Under the pieces are notes generated by a model. It made no database searches, had not been told where the DNA came from, and saw only the letters and a program-made list of their open reading frames with translations. Below, piece after piece: positions 8,461 through 17,007 of a stretch of DNA of 64,000 nucleotides; positions within the stretch are counted from its first letter, which is position 1, and every line of letters begins with the position of its first letter. The stretch covers positions 124,001 through 188,000 of the forward strand of contig NZ_SNWX01000002.1 of assembly GCF_004362045.1 (NCBI RefSeq), given 5' to 3'. The translations under genes were made by a program, and so were the position numbers. The DNA is from Halanaerobium saccharolyticum (GTDB taxonomy: Bacteria; Bacillota; Halanaerobiia; Halanaerobiales; Halanaerobiaceae).

Positions 8461-9414
8461 TTGGACTTTTATTTAATAATTTTCTTTTTATTTGCAGGAA
8501 TCTTACTGGGTTTTAAGCTGGATCAAGAAAATAATTTTGTTAAGTTTGCAGATTTAATTACAAAAGTGGGACTGGTGATTTTGCTGCTGGTAATGGGAGC
8601 CAACCTGGGCAGCAATAATCAGATTGTGCTTCAGCTGGGAGAAATTGGTTTTCAGGCTTTTGCTTTTGCAGCTGCCAGTATTATTTTTAGTCTGCTGGCT
8701 GTAATAATTTTTGTAAAGATCTTCAATTTAAATAATCTGCTTCTGGGTGCTGGCCCGGAAACGGAGGCAGAAATTAAAAATCAAAATCCAGAGAAGACTC
8801 AGAAAGCTGATAATAAGATGAGTATTTTAATTTTTGCTTCAGTTGTAAGCGGTATTTTAGTAGGTTATTTTCTGCTTAACGGAAGCGATTTAGTCTGGCT
8901 GGATTCTCTAACAAATTATTCTCTGGCTGTACTGCTGTTTGGAGTTGGAATTGATATTGGAGCCAGTCGTGAGATTCTTAAGGACTTAAAACTGCTGGGC
9001 TGGAAGCTGGTTCTGATTCCGATACTGATAGCTTCTGGTTCTATCCTGGGAACAGTTTTAACCGGCAGTATTTTTGGTTTTGCAGCCGGCGAATCAGCGG
9101 CAGTAGGTGCCGGTTTTGGCTGGTACAGTTTATCCGGGGTTTTAATTTCTAAATTACATAGTGCTGAGCTGGGCTCACTTGCTTTTTTAACTAATGTTTT
9201 TCGCGAGCTGCTGACTGTAATGATTCTGCCTTTAGTGGCAAAATATTTTGGCAGTCTGGCAGTGATTGCGCCCGGGGGAGCAACTACCATGGATGTAACC
9301 CTGCCCCTGGTTAAAGAGGCCGGGGGAGAGGCGGTTGTGATTCCTGCCTTTGTCAGTGGAGCGGTGCTTTCTAGCCTGGTACCTCTCCTGGTTCCTTTAT
9401 TTTTAAATATTTAA
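8461..9414 (+). CDS. LysO-family (DUF340) amino-acid exporter
   Basis: A 317-residue inner-membrane protein with about eight hydrophobic segments split by a charged loop near residues 98-122 (GPETEAEIKNQNPEK). The C-terminal half (VLLFGVGIDIGASREIL, GFGWYSLSG, LAFLTNVFRELL, GGATTMDVTLP) matches the lysine exporter LysO/DUF340 family, which expels lysine or toxic analogues. Translation starts at TTG 8461 after GGAGGG. The preceding racemase gene in the same unit suggests that a basic amino acid, perhaps a D-isomer, is made and exported. Confidence 0.83.
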   Translation: MDFYLIIFFLFAGILLGFKLDQENNFVKFADLITKVGLVILLLVMGANLGSNNQIVLQLGEIGFQAFAFAAASIIFSLLAVIIFVKIFNLNNLLLGAGPETEAEIKNQNPEKTQKADNKMSILIFASVVSGILVGYFLLNGSDLVWLDSLTNYSLAVLLFGVGIDIGASREILKDLKLLGWKLVLIPILIASGSILGTVLTGSIFGFAAGESAAVGAGFGWYSLSGVLISKLHSAELGSLAFLTNVFRELLTVMILPLVAKYFGSLAVIAPGGATTMDVTLPLVKEAGGEAVVIPAFVSGAVLSSLVPLLVPLFLNI

Positions 9415-9463
9415 AAGACAGTAATTATATTCTTAATAGATAGCAAATTAGAAAGGAATGAGT

Positions 9464-9952
9464 ATGATGAGTAAAAAAGAAGAAAAACTTAAAGAAATGA
9501 ACCGGGCCCTGAAGGCATTGATTGAACCGGAGGGTGACTGGCTGGCCAATATGGCCAATAGCTCAGCTATATTATTTGAGATGATGGATGATCTTAACTG
9601 GGCCGGATTTTATATCTGGAAAAAAGATCAGCTGGTTTTAGGTCCTTTTCAGGGTAAAACTGCCTGTGTCAGAATAGATGAGGATAAAGGTGTCTGTGGA
9701 ACCGCTTATTCGCAGCGCAAGATAATGCTGGTAGAAGATGTGCAGAAATTCCCTGGACATATTGCCTGTGATCCTGACTCCCGTTCCGAAATTGTGCTGC
9801 CCATAATTGTAGGAGGAGAAGTAATTGCTGTTCTGGATATAGACAGTCCTCAAAAGGCACGCTTTGATGAGCTGGATCGCAAGTATCTAAAAGAGTTTGT
9901 TGATATTTTAGTTGATGAGACTAACTTTTTGCAGTTAATGGAAAAGTTCTAA
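9464..9952 (+). CDS. msrC: free methionine-(R)-sulfoxide reductase (GAF domain)
   Basis: A 162-residue single GAF-domain enzyme that reduces free methionine-R-sulfoxide. All three family cysteines are present: C68 (KTACVRI), C78 (GVCGTA) and C102 (HIACDPDSRSEIV). The DSRSEIVLPI strand and VLDIDSP are diagnostic. ATG 9464 (or 9467) is chosen because the AAAGGA site at 9452-9457 abuts the earlier ATG at 9458 with no spacing. It fits the antioxidant theme of the window. The insertion sequence starts 41 bp after its stop, so any native terminator has been displaced or separated. Confidence 0.92.
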   Translation: MMSKKEEKLKEMNRALKALIEPEGDWLANMANSSAILFEMMDDLNWAGFYIWKKDQLVLGPFQGKTACVRIDEDKGVCGTAYSQRKIMLVEDVQKFPGHIACDPDSRSEIVLPIIVGGEVIAVLDIDSPQKARFDELDRKYLKEFVDILVDETNFLQLMEKF

Positions 9953-9984
9953 TTAATTGAGATCTCAAAATTAAAAATAAAAAG

Positions 9985-9993
9985 TAAATAATT
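9985..9993. repeat. target-site duplication, left copy
   Basis: TAAATAATT directly before the IS, repeated exactly at 11553-11561 after it. Confidence 0.93.
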
Positions 9994-10020
9994 CACTAGC
10001 ATTGCATAAAAATATTTAAG
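9994..10020. repeat. IS left terminal inverted repeat (27 bp)
   Basis: Exact reverse complement of 11526-11552; starts CACTAGCATTGCATA and ends ATATTTAAG. Confidence 0.95.
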
Positions 10021-10119
10021 CGTTGTCAAATTTAAGTTATTGATAAAGTATACTATCTACAGAATATTCAGTCACACCCTTATCCTTTTTTAAGAAAAAG
10101 AGATAATGGAGTATTAAGA

Positions 10120-10137
10120 GATAGTCTTTATCCACAT
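10120..10137. repeat. IS subterminal inverted repeat, left copy
   Basis: GATAGTCTTTATCCACAT pairs in inverted orientation with 11439-11456 at 16 of 18 positions. The two copies bracket the transposase gene and may be inner transposase-binding or regulatory sites. Confidence 0.6.
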
Positions 10138-10160
10138 TTTACCATAATATATTTGTTCTT

Positions 10161-11414
10161 TTACAGAATTACTGGATTGAATTCTGTTGAATATAAAAGC
10201 TCTGTTTCTCCTGCCATCACCTGCCTTTCGGTTAACTGATAGATTTTTTCGTAATCTATCACTCTCCGACCTTTAGAAGTGCGTGATGGTGGTCGATTTA
10301 TCTTTCTGATAAAAGCTTTTAGACTCTCAAACTTACAGGCTCTGAAGTATTTAAGCACTTTAAATAAGCTCTTATCTGTATTGGCTTCTCTCTTTAAAAG
10401 AGTAAGTAATACAAAGCTGATTAAAGCAGTAAATATCTGTGATTTAACAGCATTTTCACTGTGTCCATAAAAAACCTTAACATGCAGATGCTGTTTGATC
10501 CACTTAAAAAAGATCTCTATCTGCCAGCGATCTCTGTAGTATCTGCTGATTAATGCTGCAGAATGTTCAAAGTCATTTGTAATTAATCTAATTGTACTGC
10601 CAGGATTTTCTCTGTCAAGTATTTCTAAGATTCTTAAGATGTTATCCATCTGTTTATCCTGTTTTTTGTCACCTAAAAGAACAGTAGAATCTTTAATCTC
10701 CTGGCCATCAATAATTACAGCTTCAGATTTTAGAACTTTAATTTTAGCATTACTCTTAAGCCTTGATAAAAAGAGAATACCAGCATTACAGTAATTATCA
10801 AAGCCTTGATAGTCAACATAAGCTCTATCAAAGACATGGAGAGTATCTGTATACTGAACAATGAGGTTATCCATTTTAGTTTTATCTGCACCTTTAGCTG
10901 GAGTGATCTCAACTTTATCAGGCATAATATCGCCATCATAAATGATGCGGGTATGTATTTTAATTCCTGCTTTTGTTGATCTGAAATCAGCCCAGGGGTA
11001 ATTGCTTAAAGCCATAGAGACAGTTGAAGCATCAATGATGTTTAGCTGGCCGAGATTGTTTCTGTAGAAATTAGAACCTCTTTTTGCCAGAGCCTCCAGT
11101 TTAATCTGATTAAATATTTTTTCAAAGATAACTGGCGGAATATCTCTTAATCTTCTCGAAAGTTGAGAGGCACTAATTGAATCTAAACCAATTTCTTTTT
11201 TAAGATCAAATTTATTACTGACATCTATACTTAAACTGTCAAGAGAGCTAACAGATTCAAGCTGACCATAGAGTAAAATTTGAAATAACTTTTTAGTTGT
11301 AAGTTTTTTAGTATATTTATCCAGTTCAAATTCAGTAACAATTTTTGAAAATAAATTAAAATTTATTGAAACAAGTAGTTGATTAAATGTGGTTTCTGTG
11401 ATATCTTTGTCCAT
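10161..11414 (-). CDS. IS4-family transposase
   Basis: A 417-residue DDE transposase. An N-terminal DUF4372-like DNA-binding region (residues 5-100) precedes the RNase H-like core. First aspartate D128 in NIIDAST; second D196 in VFDRAYVDY; glutamate E300 in the IS4 signature Y293-x2-R296-x3-E300-x6-K307 (YRDRWQIEIFFKWIK). A beta-strand insertion lies between D196 and E300, as is usual in this family. The frame is intact, starting at ATG 11414 with AAGGAG upstream on the reverse strand. No homologous gene is seen elsewhere in the window. Confidence 0.95.
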   Translation of the reverse strand: MDKDITETTFNQLLVSINFNLFSKIVTEFELDKYTKKLTTKKLFQILLYGQLESVSSLDSLSIDVSNKFDLKKEIGLDSISASQLSRRLRDIPPVIFEKIFNQIKLEALAKRGSNFYRNNLGQLNIIDASTVSMALSNYPWADFRSTKAGIKIHTRIIYDGDIMPDKVEITPAKGADKTKMDNLIVQYTDTLHVFDRAYVDYQGFDNYCNAGILFLSRLKSNAKIKVLKSEAVIIDGQEIKDSTVLLGDKKQDKQMDNILRILEILDRENPGSTIRLITNDFEHSAALISRYYRDRWQIEIFFKWIKQHLHVKVFYGHSENAVKSQIFTALISFVLLTLLKREANTDKSLFKVLKYFRACKFESLKAFIRKINRPPSRTSKGRRVIDYEKIYQLTERQVMAGETELLYSTEFNPVIL

Positions 11415-11438
11415 AGTGTATGCTCCTTATTTTTTGGG

Positions 11439-11456
11439 ATTTGGACAAAGACTATC
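11439..11456. repeat. IS subterminal inverted repeat, right copy
   Basis: Inverted partner of 10120-10137. In the transposase mRNA it falls in the loop region of a leader hairpin whose arms read TTGGGATT and AATCCCAA on the reverse strand. It lies between promoter and ribosome site, so it could restrict transposase expression. Confidence 0.55.
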
Positions 11457-11465
11457 CTAATCCCA

Positions 11466-11494
11466 ATTATAAGGAGTTTTTCTATTTTAAGCAA
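11466..11494 (-). promoter_or_regulatory. predicted transposase promoter
   Basis: On the reverse strand TTGCTT (11494-11489), 17-bp spacer, TATAAT (11471-11466), about 52 bp before the transposase start and inside the IS right end. Confidence 0.7.
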
Positions 11495-11525
11495 GTATTT
11501 TCGCTGAAAATAGAACTTGACTTTT

Positions 11526-11552
11526 CTTAAATATTTTTATGCAATGCTAGTG
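11526..11552. repeat. IS right terminal inverted repeat (27 bp)
   Basis: Perfect inverted copy of 9994-10020. Confidence 0.95.
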
Positions 11553-11561
11553 TAAATAATT
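11553..11561. repeat. target-site duplication, right copy
   Basis: TAAATAATT immediately after the IS, identical to 9985-9993. Confidence 0.93.
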
Positions 11562-11594
11562 ATAAATTTAGAATACCACATAGGAGGGAATGTT

Positions 11595-12326
11595 TTGTTT
11601 AAAGATAAAGAAGTTTTTCTTTTTGATTTAGATGGCACTTTATTAAGTATTGAAGCTGAAGAATTCTTGAAATATTATTTTGGAGCTCTTTCTGCTGATT
11701 TTGAAGATTTATGTGCTGATCAGGAGCAGTTTGTTAAACTTTTAATGGCCTCTACCGAAAAAATGATCAGAAATGACGGGAGCTGCAGTAATCAGGAAGC
11801 TTTTATGGAAGATTTTATGGATAAAATGGAAATCAAAAATCAGGCTGAAGCAGAAAAAATAAAAGGGCGTTTTGATCAATTTTATCAGAGTAAATTTACT
11901 GGCCTGGATCAGTATTTTGATCTTGATCGGGAAACTCCAGCTGAAATTATTGAGTATCTCAAAAAACAGGGAAAAAAACTGGTGCTGGCAACAAATCCAC
12001 TTTTCCCAAAAGAAGCTGTAGCAGCCAGACTGAGCTGGATTGGAATTGAAGCTGAAGATTTTGAGCTTTTAACTCACTATGAAAACATGAGCTATGCTAA
12101 ACCAAATCCAAATTATTATCGTGAGATTTTAGAAAAAATAGATGCAGCCCCGGAAAACTGCCTGATGATTGGTAATGATCTAAAAGAAGATGCAGTAGCT
12201 TCTGAGCTGGGAATAAAAACTTTAATTATTTCGGATAAACTAATCGAAAGAGAAGACAGCAGTTATCCTGTGGCCTGGCAGGGAAGTTTAAAAGAATTTA
12301 AGGAATTGATCAAAGAAGAAGTTTAA
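11595..12326 (+). CDS. HAD-superfamily hydrolase
   Basis: A 243-residue HAD phosphatase-type enzyme. Motif I FDLDGTLL supplies D11/D13, motif II is LATNP, the motif III lysine lies in YAKPNP, and motif IV is IGNDLKEDA. A helical C1-type cap lies at residues 17-100. It should hydrolyse a small phosphorylated metabolite in the cytoplasm; the substrate cannot be inferred. It does not look like beta-phosphoglucomutase or KdsC despite the nearby phosphorylase and distant Kdo genes. The start is TTG 11595 after GGAGGG. The IS lies just upstream, so its present promoter is unclear. Confidence 0.8.
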   Translation: MFKDKEVFLFDLDGTLLSIEAEEFLKYYFGALSADFEDLCADQEQFVKLLMASTEKMIRNDGSCSNQEAFMEDFMDKMEIKNQAEAEKIKGRFDQFYQSKFTGLDQYFDLDRETPAEIIEYLKKQGKKLVLATNPLFPKEAVAARLSWIGIEAEDFELLTHYENMSYAKPNPNYYREILEKIDAAPENCLMIGNDLKEDAVASELGIKTLIISDKLIEREDSSYPVAWQGSLKEFKELIKEEV

Positions 12327-12335
12327 TTTTAAAAG

Positions 12336-12370
12336 GCTCCAGCTGGATAATCAATCCTACTGGAGCTTTT
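12336..12370. terminator. intrinsic terminator between convergent genes
   Basis: GCTCCAG (12336-12342) and CTGGAGC (12360-12366) flanked by AAAA and TTTT; it may serve both the HAD gene and the convergent phosphorylase gene. Confidence 0.75.
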
Positions 12371-12430
12371 ATTTATTCTAATAATTTTTCTGAGTCCAAT
12401 CAAGATTAGCAGACTGTTATTGATTAACAA

Positions 12431-14734
12431 TTATTTTTCAACGACAAGCTCATCTGTCTGGTTTAACTCATATTCCTGATCATAAACTTTAATTGTTAAG
12501 TCATTTCCTTCCTCCAGGGACAAGCAAACTTTTTCTGTATTGATCTCAACTTTAATTCTGCGGTCTCTAAAGTTAATCATAAACTCAAATTGATTCCAGG
12601 CTGCTGGTAAAAATGGTCTAAATTCTACCTGGCCGTCTTTAACTTTAAAACCGGCAAAACCTTTTACAATTGACATCCAGGTTCCTGCCATACTAGTAAT
12701 ATGCAGACCATCATCAGTATCAGTATTGTAATTATCCAGGTCCAGTCGGGCTGTTCTTAGATATAATTGATATGCTTTTTCTTCCCTTTCTAAGTCAGCT
12801 GCCAGGAGTGAATAAATACAGGGAGAAAGTGAAGATTCATGTACTGTCCGCGGTTCGTAAAAATCATAGTGGCGGGAAATGCTTTCCTGATCAAAATCTT
12901 CTTTAAAATAATAGATGCCCTGCAGCACATCCGCCTGTTTGATATAGGGTGAGCGTAAAATCCTATCCCAGGACCAATTTTTGTGCAGCGGCAGATCTTC
13001 TTCATTTAGATCGGTGACTAATTTCTGTTCTTTATCCAGATAGCCGTCCTGCTGCGCATAGATATCATATTCTTCCAGATAAGGATAGTACATTTTTTCG
13101 GTCATCTCCTGCCATAATTCTAGCTCAGAGTCTTCAATTTCCAGTTCAGAAATCCACTCTTGATATTTAACTGGATCATTCTCCTTAATCTTTTCTAAAT
13201 TTTCCAGGGTATAGTTGAGAGTCCAGACAGCTATTCGGTTAGTATACCAGTTATTATTAACATTGTTTTCATATTCATTGGGCCCGGTTACTCCAAGGAT
13301 CATATATTTTTCCTGGCGGGGATTAAAGTGAGCCCTATCAGCCCAGAAACGGGAGATTTGAGCCAGCACCGGAATCCCATATTCTTTAATATAATCCTGA
13401 TCTCCGGTATAATCAACATAATCTTTAATGGCATGGGCAATTGCTCCATTGCGGTGGATTTCCTCAAAGGTGATTTCCCATTCGTTGTGGCATTCCTCAC
13501 CATTAATTGTTACCATCGGGTAGAGCGCCCCATCAACTCCCAGTTTATCGGCATTTTCCACAGCTTTTTCCAGGTGGCGGTATCTGTATAATAATAGATT
13601 TTTAGCAACATCCTGACTGTGGGTAGCCAGATAAAATGGAAGACAGTAAGCTTCTGTATCCCAGTAAGTTAAACCACCATATTTTTCGCCTGTAAATCCC
13701 TTGGGTCCAATATTCAGACGGGGATCATGTCCGGTATAGGTCTGATTTAAATGAAAGATATTAAAACGGATTCCCTGCTGTGCTTCCGGATCACCTTCAA
13801 TTTTAATATCACTTTCCTGCCAGATTTTGGCCCAGGTCTCAGTATGTTCAGTAAATAATTCATCATAACCCCGGAAGGCCGCTTCCGCAGCTTTTGTTTT
13901 TGCGTTTTCACTAACCTGATCAGCCTCATAATCACGGCTGGTGCAGACTGCTATATATTTATTTAATTCTATTTTTTTGTCTGGAGCAGCTTCAAATATA
14001 ATTTTATTGCCTACATAATTTTCATCTCCAGGACCGGTTAATAGCTTAACTTCACGCTCTTTTTTATTTAATTCCCAGTTCATAGCGGTGGAAACAACGA
14101 AATCTGACTTTCTGGTTTTCATTGAAAGCATTGCTTTACCCGGTTTGTTTTCCTTTTCCAGTCCCTCCCAGAAAAATTCATCATAATTGGCATCTTCATT
14201 CTTAATATCACCATCCAGATAGGTAATTAATTCGATTTTTGCCGGCTGATCAAGCGGCTGCAGGCTGTATTTCAGGGCAGCAACCTCTTTATTTTTCTGA
14301 CTCAAAAAACGAGTTTCTGTTACTTGAACTCGATTGGCTTCCAGCTGAAGGGTAAAAGATCTCTCTAAATAGGCTTCTTTCATATTTAAAACTCTTTTAA
14401 AGTCACTGAAATTAACCTCTGCCAGGTCAATTTCCTGACCATCTATTTTTAAATCAAGACCAATAAAATTTGCAGCATTAGCAATTTTAGCAAAATACTC
14501 TGGATACCCGTTTTTCCACCAGCCAACAATAGTTTTATCTGGATAGTAAACACCGGCAATATATGTTCCCTGCAGGCTGTCACCACTGTAGCTTTCAGCA
14601 AAATTGCCGCGCAGGCCCATATGACCATTCCCCAGGCTCATAACACTTTCTGTAACTCTGTTATAGTTTTTATCAAAATCATTTTCAATAACTTTCCATT
14701 CATCAACTTCGAAATATTTTTTCAAAATATTCAC
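12431..14734 (-). CDS. GH65 disaccharide phosphorylase, probably maltose phosphorylase
   Basis: A 767-residue cytoplasmic glycoside phosphorylase of family GH65, splitting a glucosyl disaccharide with phosphate into beta-glucose-1-phosphate and glucose. An N-terminal beta-sandwich (1-270) and helical linker precede the (alpha/alpha)6 barrel. The barrel holds the conserved HNEWEITFEEIHRNGA (416-431) and the general acid E487 in VTGPNEYENN, the same number as in Lactobacillus brevis maltose phosphorylase. A C-terminal jelly-roll follows. Maltose is the likeliest substrate; kojibiose or trehalose cannot be excluded. The usual partner beta-phosphoglucomutase gene is not adjacent. The reverse-strand start is followed upstream by a TATAAT box at 14755-14750. 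Confidence 0.86.
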   Translation of the reverse strand: MNILKKYFEVDEWKVIENDFDKNYNRVTESVMSLGNGHMGLRGNFAESYSGDSLQGTYIAGVYYPDKTIVGWWKNGYPEYFAKIANAANFIGLDLKIDGQEIDLAEVNFSDFKRVLNMKEAYLERSFTLQLEANRVQVTETRFLSQKNKEVAALKYSLQPLDQPAKIELITYLDGDIKNEDANYDEFFWEGLEKENKPGKAMLSMKTRKSDFVVSTAMNWELNKKEREVKLLTGPGDENYVGNKIIFEAAPDKKIELNKYIAVCTSRDYEADQVSENAKTKAAEAAFRGYDELFTEHTETWAKIWQESDIKIEGDPEAQQGIRFNIFHLNQTYTGHDPRLNIGPKGFTGEKYGGLTYWDTEAYCLPFYLATHSQDVAKNLLLYRYRHLEKAVENADKLGVDGALYPMVTINGEECHNEWEITFEEIHRNGAIAHAIKDYVDYTGDQDYIKEYGIPVLAQISRFWADRAHFNPRQEKYMILGVTGPNEYENNVNNNWYTNRIAVWTLNYTLENLEKIKENDPVKYQEWISELEIEDSELELWQEMTEKMYYPYLEEYDIYAQQDGYLDKEQKLVTDLNEEDLPLHKNWSWDRILRSPYIKQADVLQGIYYFKEDFDQESISRHYDFYEPRTVHESSLSPCIYSLLAADLEREEKAYQLYLRTARLDLDNYNTDTDDGLHITSMAGTWMSIVKGFAGFKVKDGQVEFRPFLPAAWNQFEFMINFRDRRIKVEINTEKVCLSLEEGNDLTIKVYDQEYELNQTDELVVEK

Positions 14735-14907
14735 CTGCCTTTCAGCTAAATTATATCAGAAACACCCGATTAATGAAAGAGCTTCCATTTTATAAAAAGA
14801 TGATTAATTAGAGTATTAATTTATGTTTTTTACTTAAATTTAGGTATAAATAATTTCTATTTATCCTATTACTTTTAATTTTTAACAATTTGTTATATGA
14901 TAGAATT

Positions 14908-14927
14908 GATAATTGATAATAATTACT
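14908..14927. promoter_or_regulatory. Fur-family-like box upstream of zupT
   Basis: GATAAT (14908-14913), GATAAT (14915-14920) and ATTACT (14922-14927) resemble the three hexamers of a Fur/Zur site with one extra base after the first. The site is in the 288-bp gap between the divergent phosphorylase and zupT genes, 95 bp before zupT. Confidence 0.35.
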
Positions 14928-15022
14928 ATGAGAGATGTATTAGAGCAGATACTGGTTTTTGAGATCTAGATTTTAATGAAATTTTTTGTTTTAATAAAAT
15001 ATTATTCGAAAGGAGAAAGTAG

Positions 15023-15832
15023 ATGGATCCAGTAGTTTCAGCTTTTTTATTGACTCTTTTTGCAGGTCTGGCAACAGGTATTGGTAGTATTCTGGCCTTT
15101 TTCAGTAAAAAAAGAAATGCTTCATTTTTATCTATTTCTTTAGGTTTTTCAGCCGGGGTTATGATCTATGTTTCTTTTGTTGAAATATTTTTTAAAGCAG
15201 AAGAATCTTTGATTGCTTATTATGGGGTAGAAAAAGGTCAGTGGATGACAGTACTTTCATTTTTTGTAGGAATTTTAATTATTGGTTTAATCGATAGATT
15301 GGTACCTGATTATGAAAACCCACATGAACCTCGTTCTGATCAGGATCTTTCTCATTTAAAAGCAGATGATTTTGAGGATAATGAGAATCTGGAAAGAATG
15401 GGTGCTTTTTCCGCTCTGGCAATAGCGATTCACAACTTTCCGGAGGGTCTGGCTACTTTTGCAGCTGCCTTAAGTGATCCAGCTTTAGGTGTTTCTATTG
15501 CAATTGCAATAGCGATTCATAATATTCCGGAAGGTATTTCTGTTTCTGTTCCTATTTATTATGCTACAGGAAGTAAAAAGAAAGCCTTAGTCTATTCATT
15601 TCTTTCTGGTTTAGCAGAGCCATTTGGTGCCTTAGTAGGTTATTTTATTTTTCGTTCCTTCTTTAATGATATGGTTTTTGGATTCCTGTTTGGTACAGTA
15701 GCAGGGATTATGGTTTATATTTCTATTGATGAACTCTTACCAACTTCCAGGAAATATGGTAAAGAGCATCAGGAAATCTATGGATTTGTAGCGGGGATGG
15801 GAGTAATGGCAGTTAGTTTATTATTGTTTTAA
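15023..15832 (+). CDS. zupT: ZIP-family zinc/divalent metal transporter ZupT
   Basis: A 269-residue inner-membrane importer with eight predicted helices. The two metal-binding helices contain [16 protein letters not shown] and [14 protein letters not shown], the HNxPEG signature pair of ZIP carriers. A His/Asp/Glu-rich loop (about 95-135, [15 protein letters not shown]) lies between helices 3 and 4. ZupT takes up zinc and also iron, manganese or cobalt. ATG 15023 follows AAAGGAG. It is a single-gene unit with a strong terminator; a Fur-like box upstream suggests metal control. A second, different ZIP gene is at 17098. Confidence 0.93.
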   Translation: MDPVVSAFLLTLFAGLATGIGSILAFFSKKRNASFLSISLGFSAGVMIYVSFVEIFFKAEESLIAYYGVEKGQWMTVLSFFVGILIIGLIDRLVPDYENPHEPRSDQDLSHLKADDFEDNENLERMGAFSALAIAIHNFPEGLATFAAALSDPALGVSIAIAIAIHNIPEGISVSVPIYYATGSKKKALVYSFLSGLAEPFGALVGYFIFRSFFNDMVFGFLFGTVAGIMVYISIDELLPTSRKYGKEHQEIYGFVAGMGVMAVSLLLF

Positions 15833-15860
15833 AGTCTGCTTTAGTTATAAACATAGAAAA

Positions 15861-15892
15861 GGTCCGGATAAAAAGCCGGACCCTTTATTTTA
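15861..15892 (+). terminator. intrinsic terminator after zupT
   Basis: GGTCCGG (15861-15867) / CCGGACC (15876-15882) with A-rich left and CTTTATTTT right flanks, so possibly bidirectional for the convergent NmrA-like gene. Confidence 0.85.
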
Positions 15893-15912
15893 ATCTGATT
15901 TTTTATTCTGAA

Positions 15913-16782
15913 TTAAATTAAATCTTCTTCCTGCATTAATTCTTCTAACGCTTTTTTGATCGGAGTTGCAGGGCGTCCCAGCAGTTTCTCGAAATCATTA
16001 CTTTTAACATTAAGTTCTCCCTCTCGAATTCCGCGCTGGATTGCAAGTATCATTGGCAGCGAAGACTCGGGCATTCCACTTTCCTTCATTATCTGCTTAT
16101 ATTCTTCATCATCTACTCTTTTAATTGTAATTTCTTGATCTATAATGTCCGCAACTGCATTTACAAGTTCTGCCTGAGTCCGGGGTTGAGCCGAGAGTTC
16201 ATAGATAGTATTTTCATGGCCTGATTCGGATAACACTTTAGCTGCAGCCTCTGCATAATCTTTCTGCAGGGCCCAGCCAACCTTTCCTTCTTCAGCGGCG
16301 GTTACCCAGGGTTGACCTGAGATTGCTGCTTTAATACTGGGAAGTTCATTGCGTAAATACCAGTTGTTACGTAAAAAAGAATAAGGAATTCCGGTAGCTT
16401 TAATAGCTTTCTCTGTTTTTCTGTGGACAGGAGCCAGAAATAAAGAACTATTTTCGGCATCTGCCAGGCTGGTATAGGCAATAAAATTAACTCCCGCTTC
16501 TGCTGCGGCATGAACCGCATTTTGATGTTCTCTAATTCTTGTCTCGTTATCACCAGTTGTAGAGATAATCAGGATCTTATCTACATTTCTAAAAGCTGTG
16601 CTTAAAGTTTCGGGCTGCTCAAAATCTCCCTGACGCACCTCAACCCCTCGGTTTTTTAAAGCTTCAGCTTTGGCTGGATCACGAACACTCACCGCCAGCT
16701 GTTCAGCCGGAACTTCTTTCATTAAAAAATCCATTACTTTAGAACCAAGTTTTCCAGTTGCACCAGTTACTAAGGTTTTCAT
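15913..16782 (-). CDS. NmrA/QorB-like NAD(P)-binding oxidoreductase
   Basis: A 289-residue atypical short-chain dehydrogenase starting MKTLVTGATGKLGSKV, a Rossmann glycine motif, followed by VSVRDPAKAEAL (cofactor 2'-phosphate discrimination region) and FIAYTSLADAENS. It lacks a clear catalytic Tyr-x3-Lys, as is usual for the NmrA group; the closest known role is quinone or flavin reduction (QorB/YtfG). The ATG at 16782 has an AGGAGG site 7 nt upstream, so the longer reading from 16824 is rejected. A Fur/PerR-like operator lies about 55 bp upstream, suggesting oxidative or metal-stress control. Confidence 0.8.
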   Translation of the reverse strand: MKTLVTGATGKLGSKVMDFLMKEVPAEQLAVSVRDPAKAEALKNRGVEVRQGDFEQPETLSTAFRNVDKILIISTTGDNETRIREHQNAVHAAAEAGVNFIAYTSLADAENSSLFLAPVHRKTEKAIKATGIPYSFLRNNWYLRNELPSIKAAISGQPWVTAAEEGKVGWALQKDYAEAAAKVLSESGHENTIYELSAQPRTQAELVNAVADIIDQEITIKRVDDEEYKQIMKESGMPESSLPMILAIQRGIREGELNVKSNDFEKLLGRPATPIKKALEELMQEEDLI

Positions 16783-16836
16783 AAACGATTCCTCCTTTAG
16801 AATTTGAAGTCTTAAATTTAACACCGTCAGGATTAA

Positions 16837-16862
16837 TCATAATGATTCTAAAATGATTCTAA
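16837..16862 (-). promoter_or_regulatory. overlapping PerR/Fur-like boxes
   Basis: Read on the reverse strand, TTAGAATCATTATGA (16851-16837) matches the PerR box TTATAATNATTATAA at 13 of 15 positions. A second copy shifted 11 bp (16862-16848) matches 12 of 15. The direct repeat ATGATTCTAA (16842-16851, 16853-16862) underlies both. Placement is upstream of the NmrA-like gene in a 315-bp divergent gap shared with the second ZIP gene. Confidence 0.5.
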
Positions 16863-16954
16863 GTTATATTTTTATTATCAAAACTCATCTAAATATTATA
16901 ATAACAAAAAAGAAGGGAAAACAATGTTGTCATTTTACATTTAATAATTTTTCA

Positions 16955-17007
16955 AGTTTAAAATATACTTAACTTTAAACTGACGTTAATTTATTGTATG
17001 ATATAAG
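16955..17007 (+). promoter_or_regulatory. inverted repeat and predicted promoter of the second ZIP gene
   Basis: AGTTTAAA (16955-16962) and TTTAAACT (16974-16981) form a perfect 8-bp inverted repeat that runs into the -35 region. ACTGAC (16979-16984), a 17-bp spacer and TATAAG (17002-17007) make a plausible weak promoter. Apart from this and the Fur-like boxes, the 16783-17097 gap holds nothing I recognise. Confidence 0.4.

Larger units (their letters stand above)
9994..11552 (-). mobile_element. complete IS4-family insertion sequence, 1559 bp
   Basis: The element is bounded by perfect 27-bp terminal inverted repeats (9994-10020 and 11526-11552, starting CACTAGCATTGCATA) and flanked by an exact 9-bp target duplication, TAAATAATT. 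It carries one intact transposase gene on the reverse strand with its own promoter, plus a pair of subterminal inverted repeats. Undecayed ends, duplication and open frame indicate recent transposition and probable activity. It sits between msrC and the HAD hydrolase gene, 31 bp upstream of the latter's ribosome site, and may have separated that gene from its promoter. Confidence 0.96.

Noticed and set aside
11595-12326. Beta-phosphoglucomutase, as a partner of the GH65 phosphorylase.
   Set aside because: The HAD cap and motif I (FDLDGTLLS) do not match the beta-phosphoglucomutase pattern, and the gene is convergent with the phosphorylase, not in its operon.
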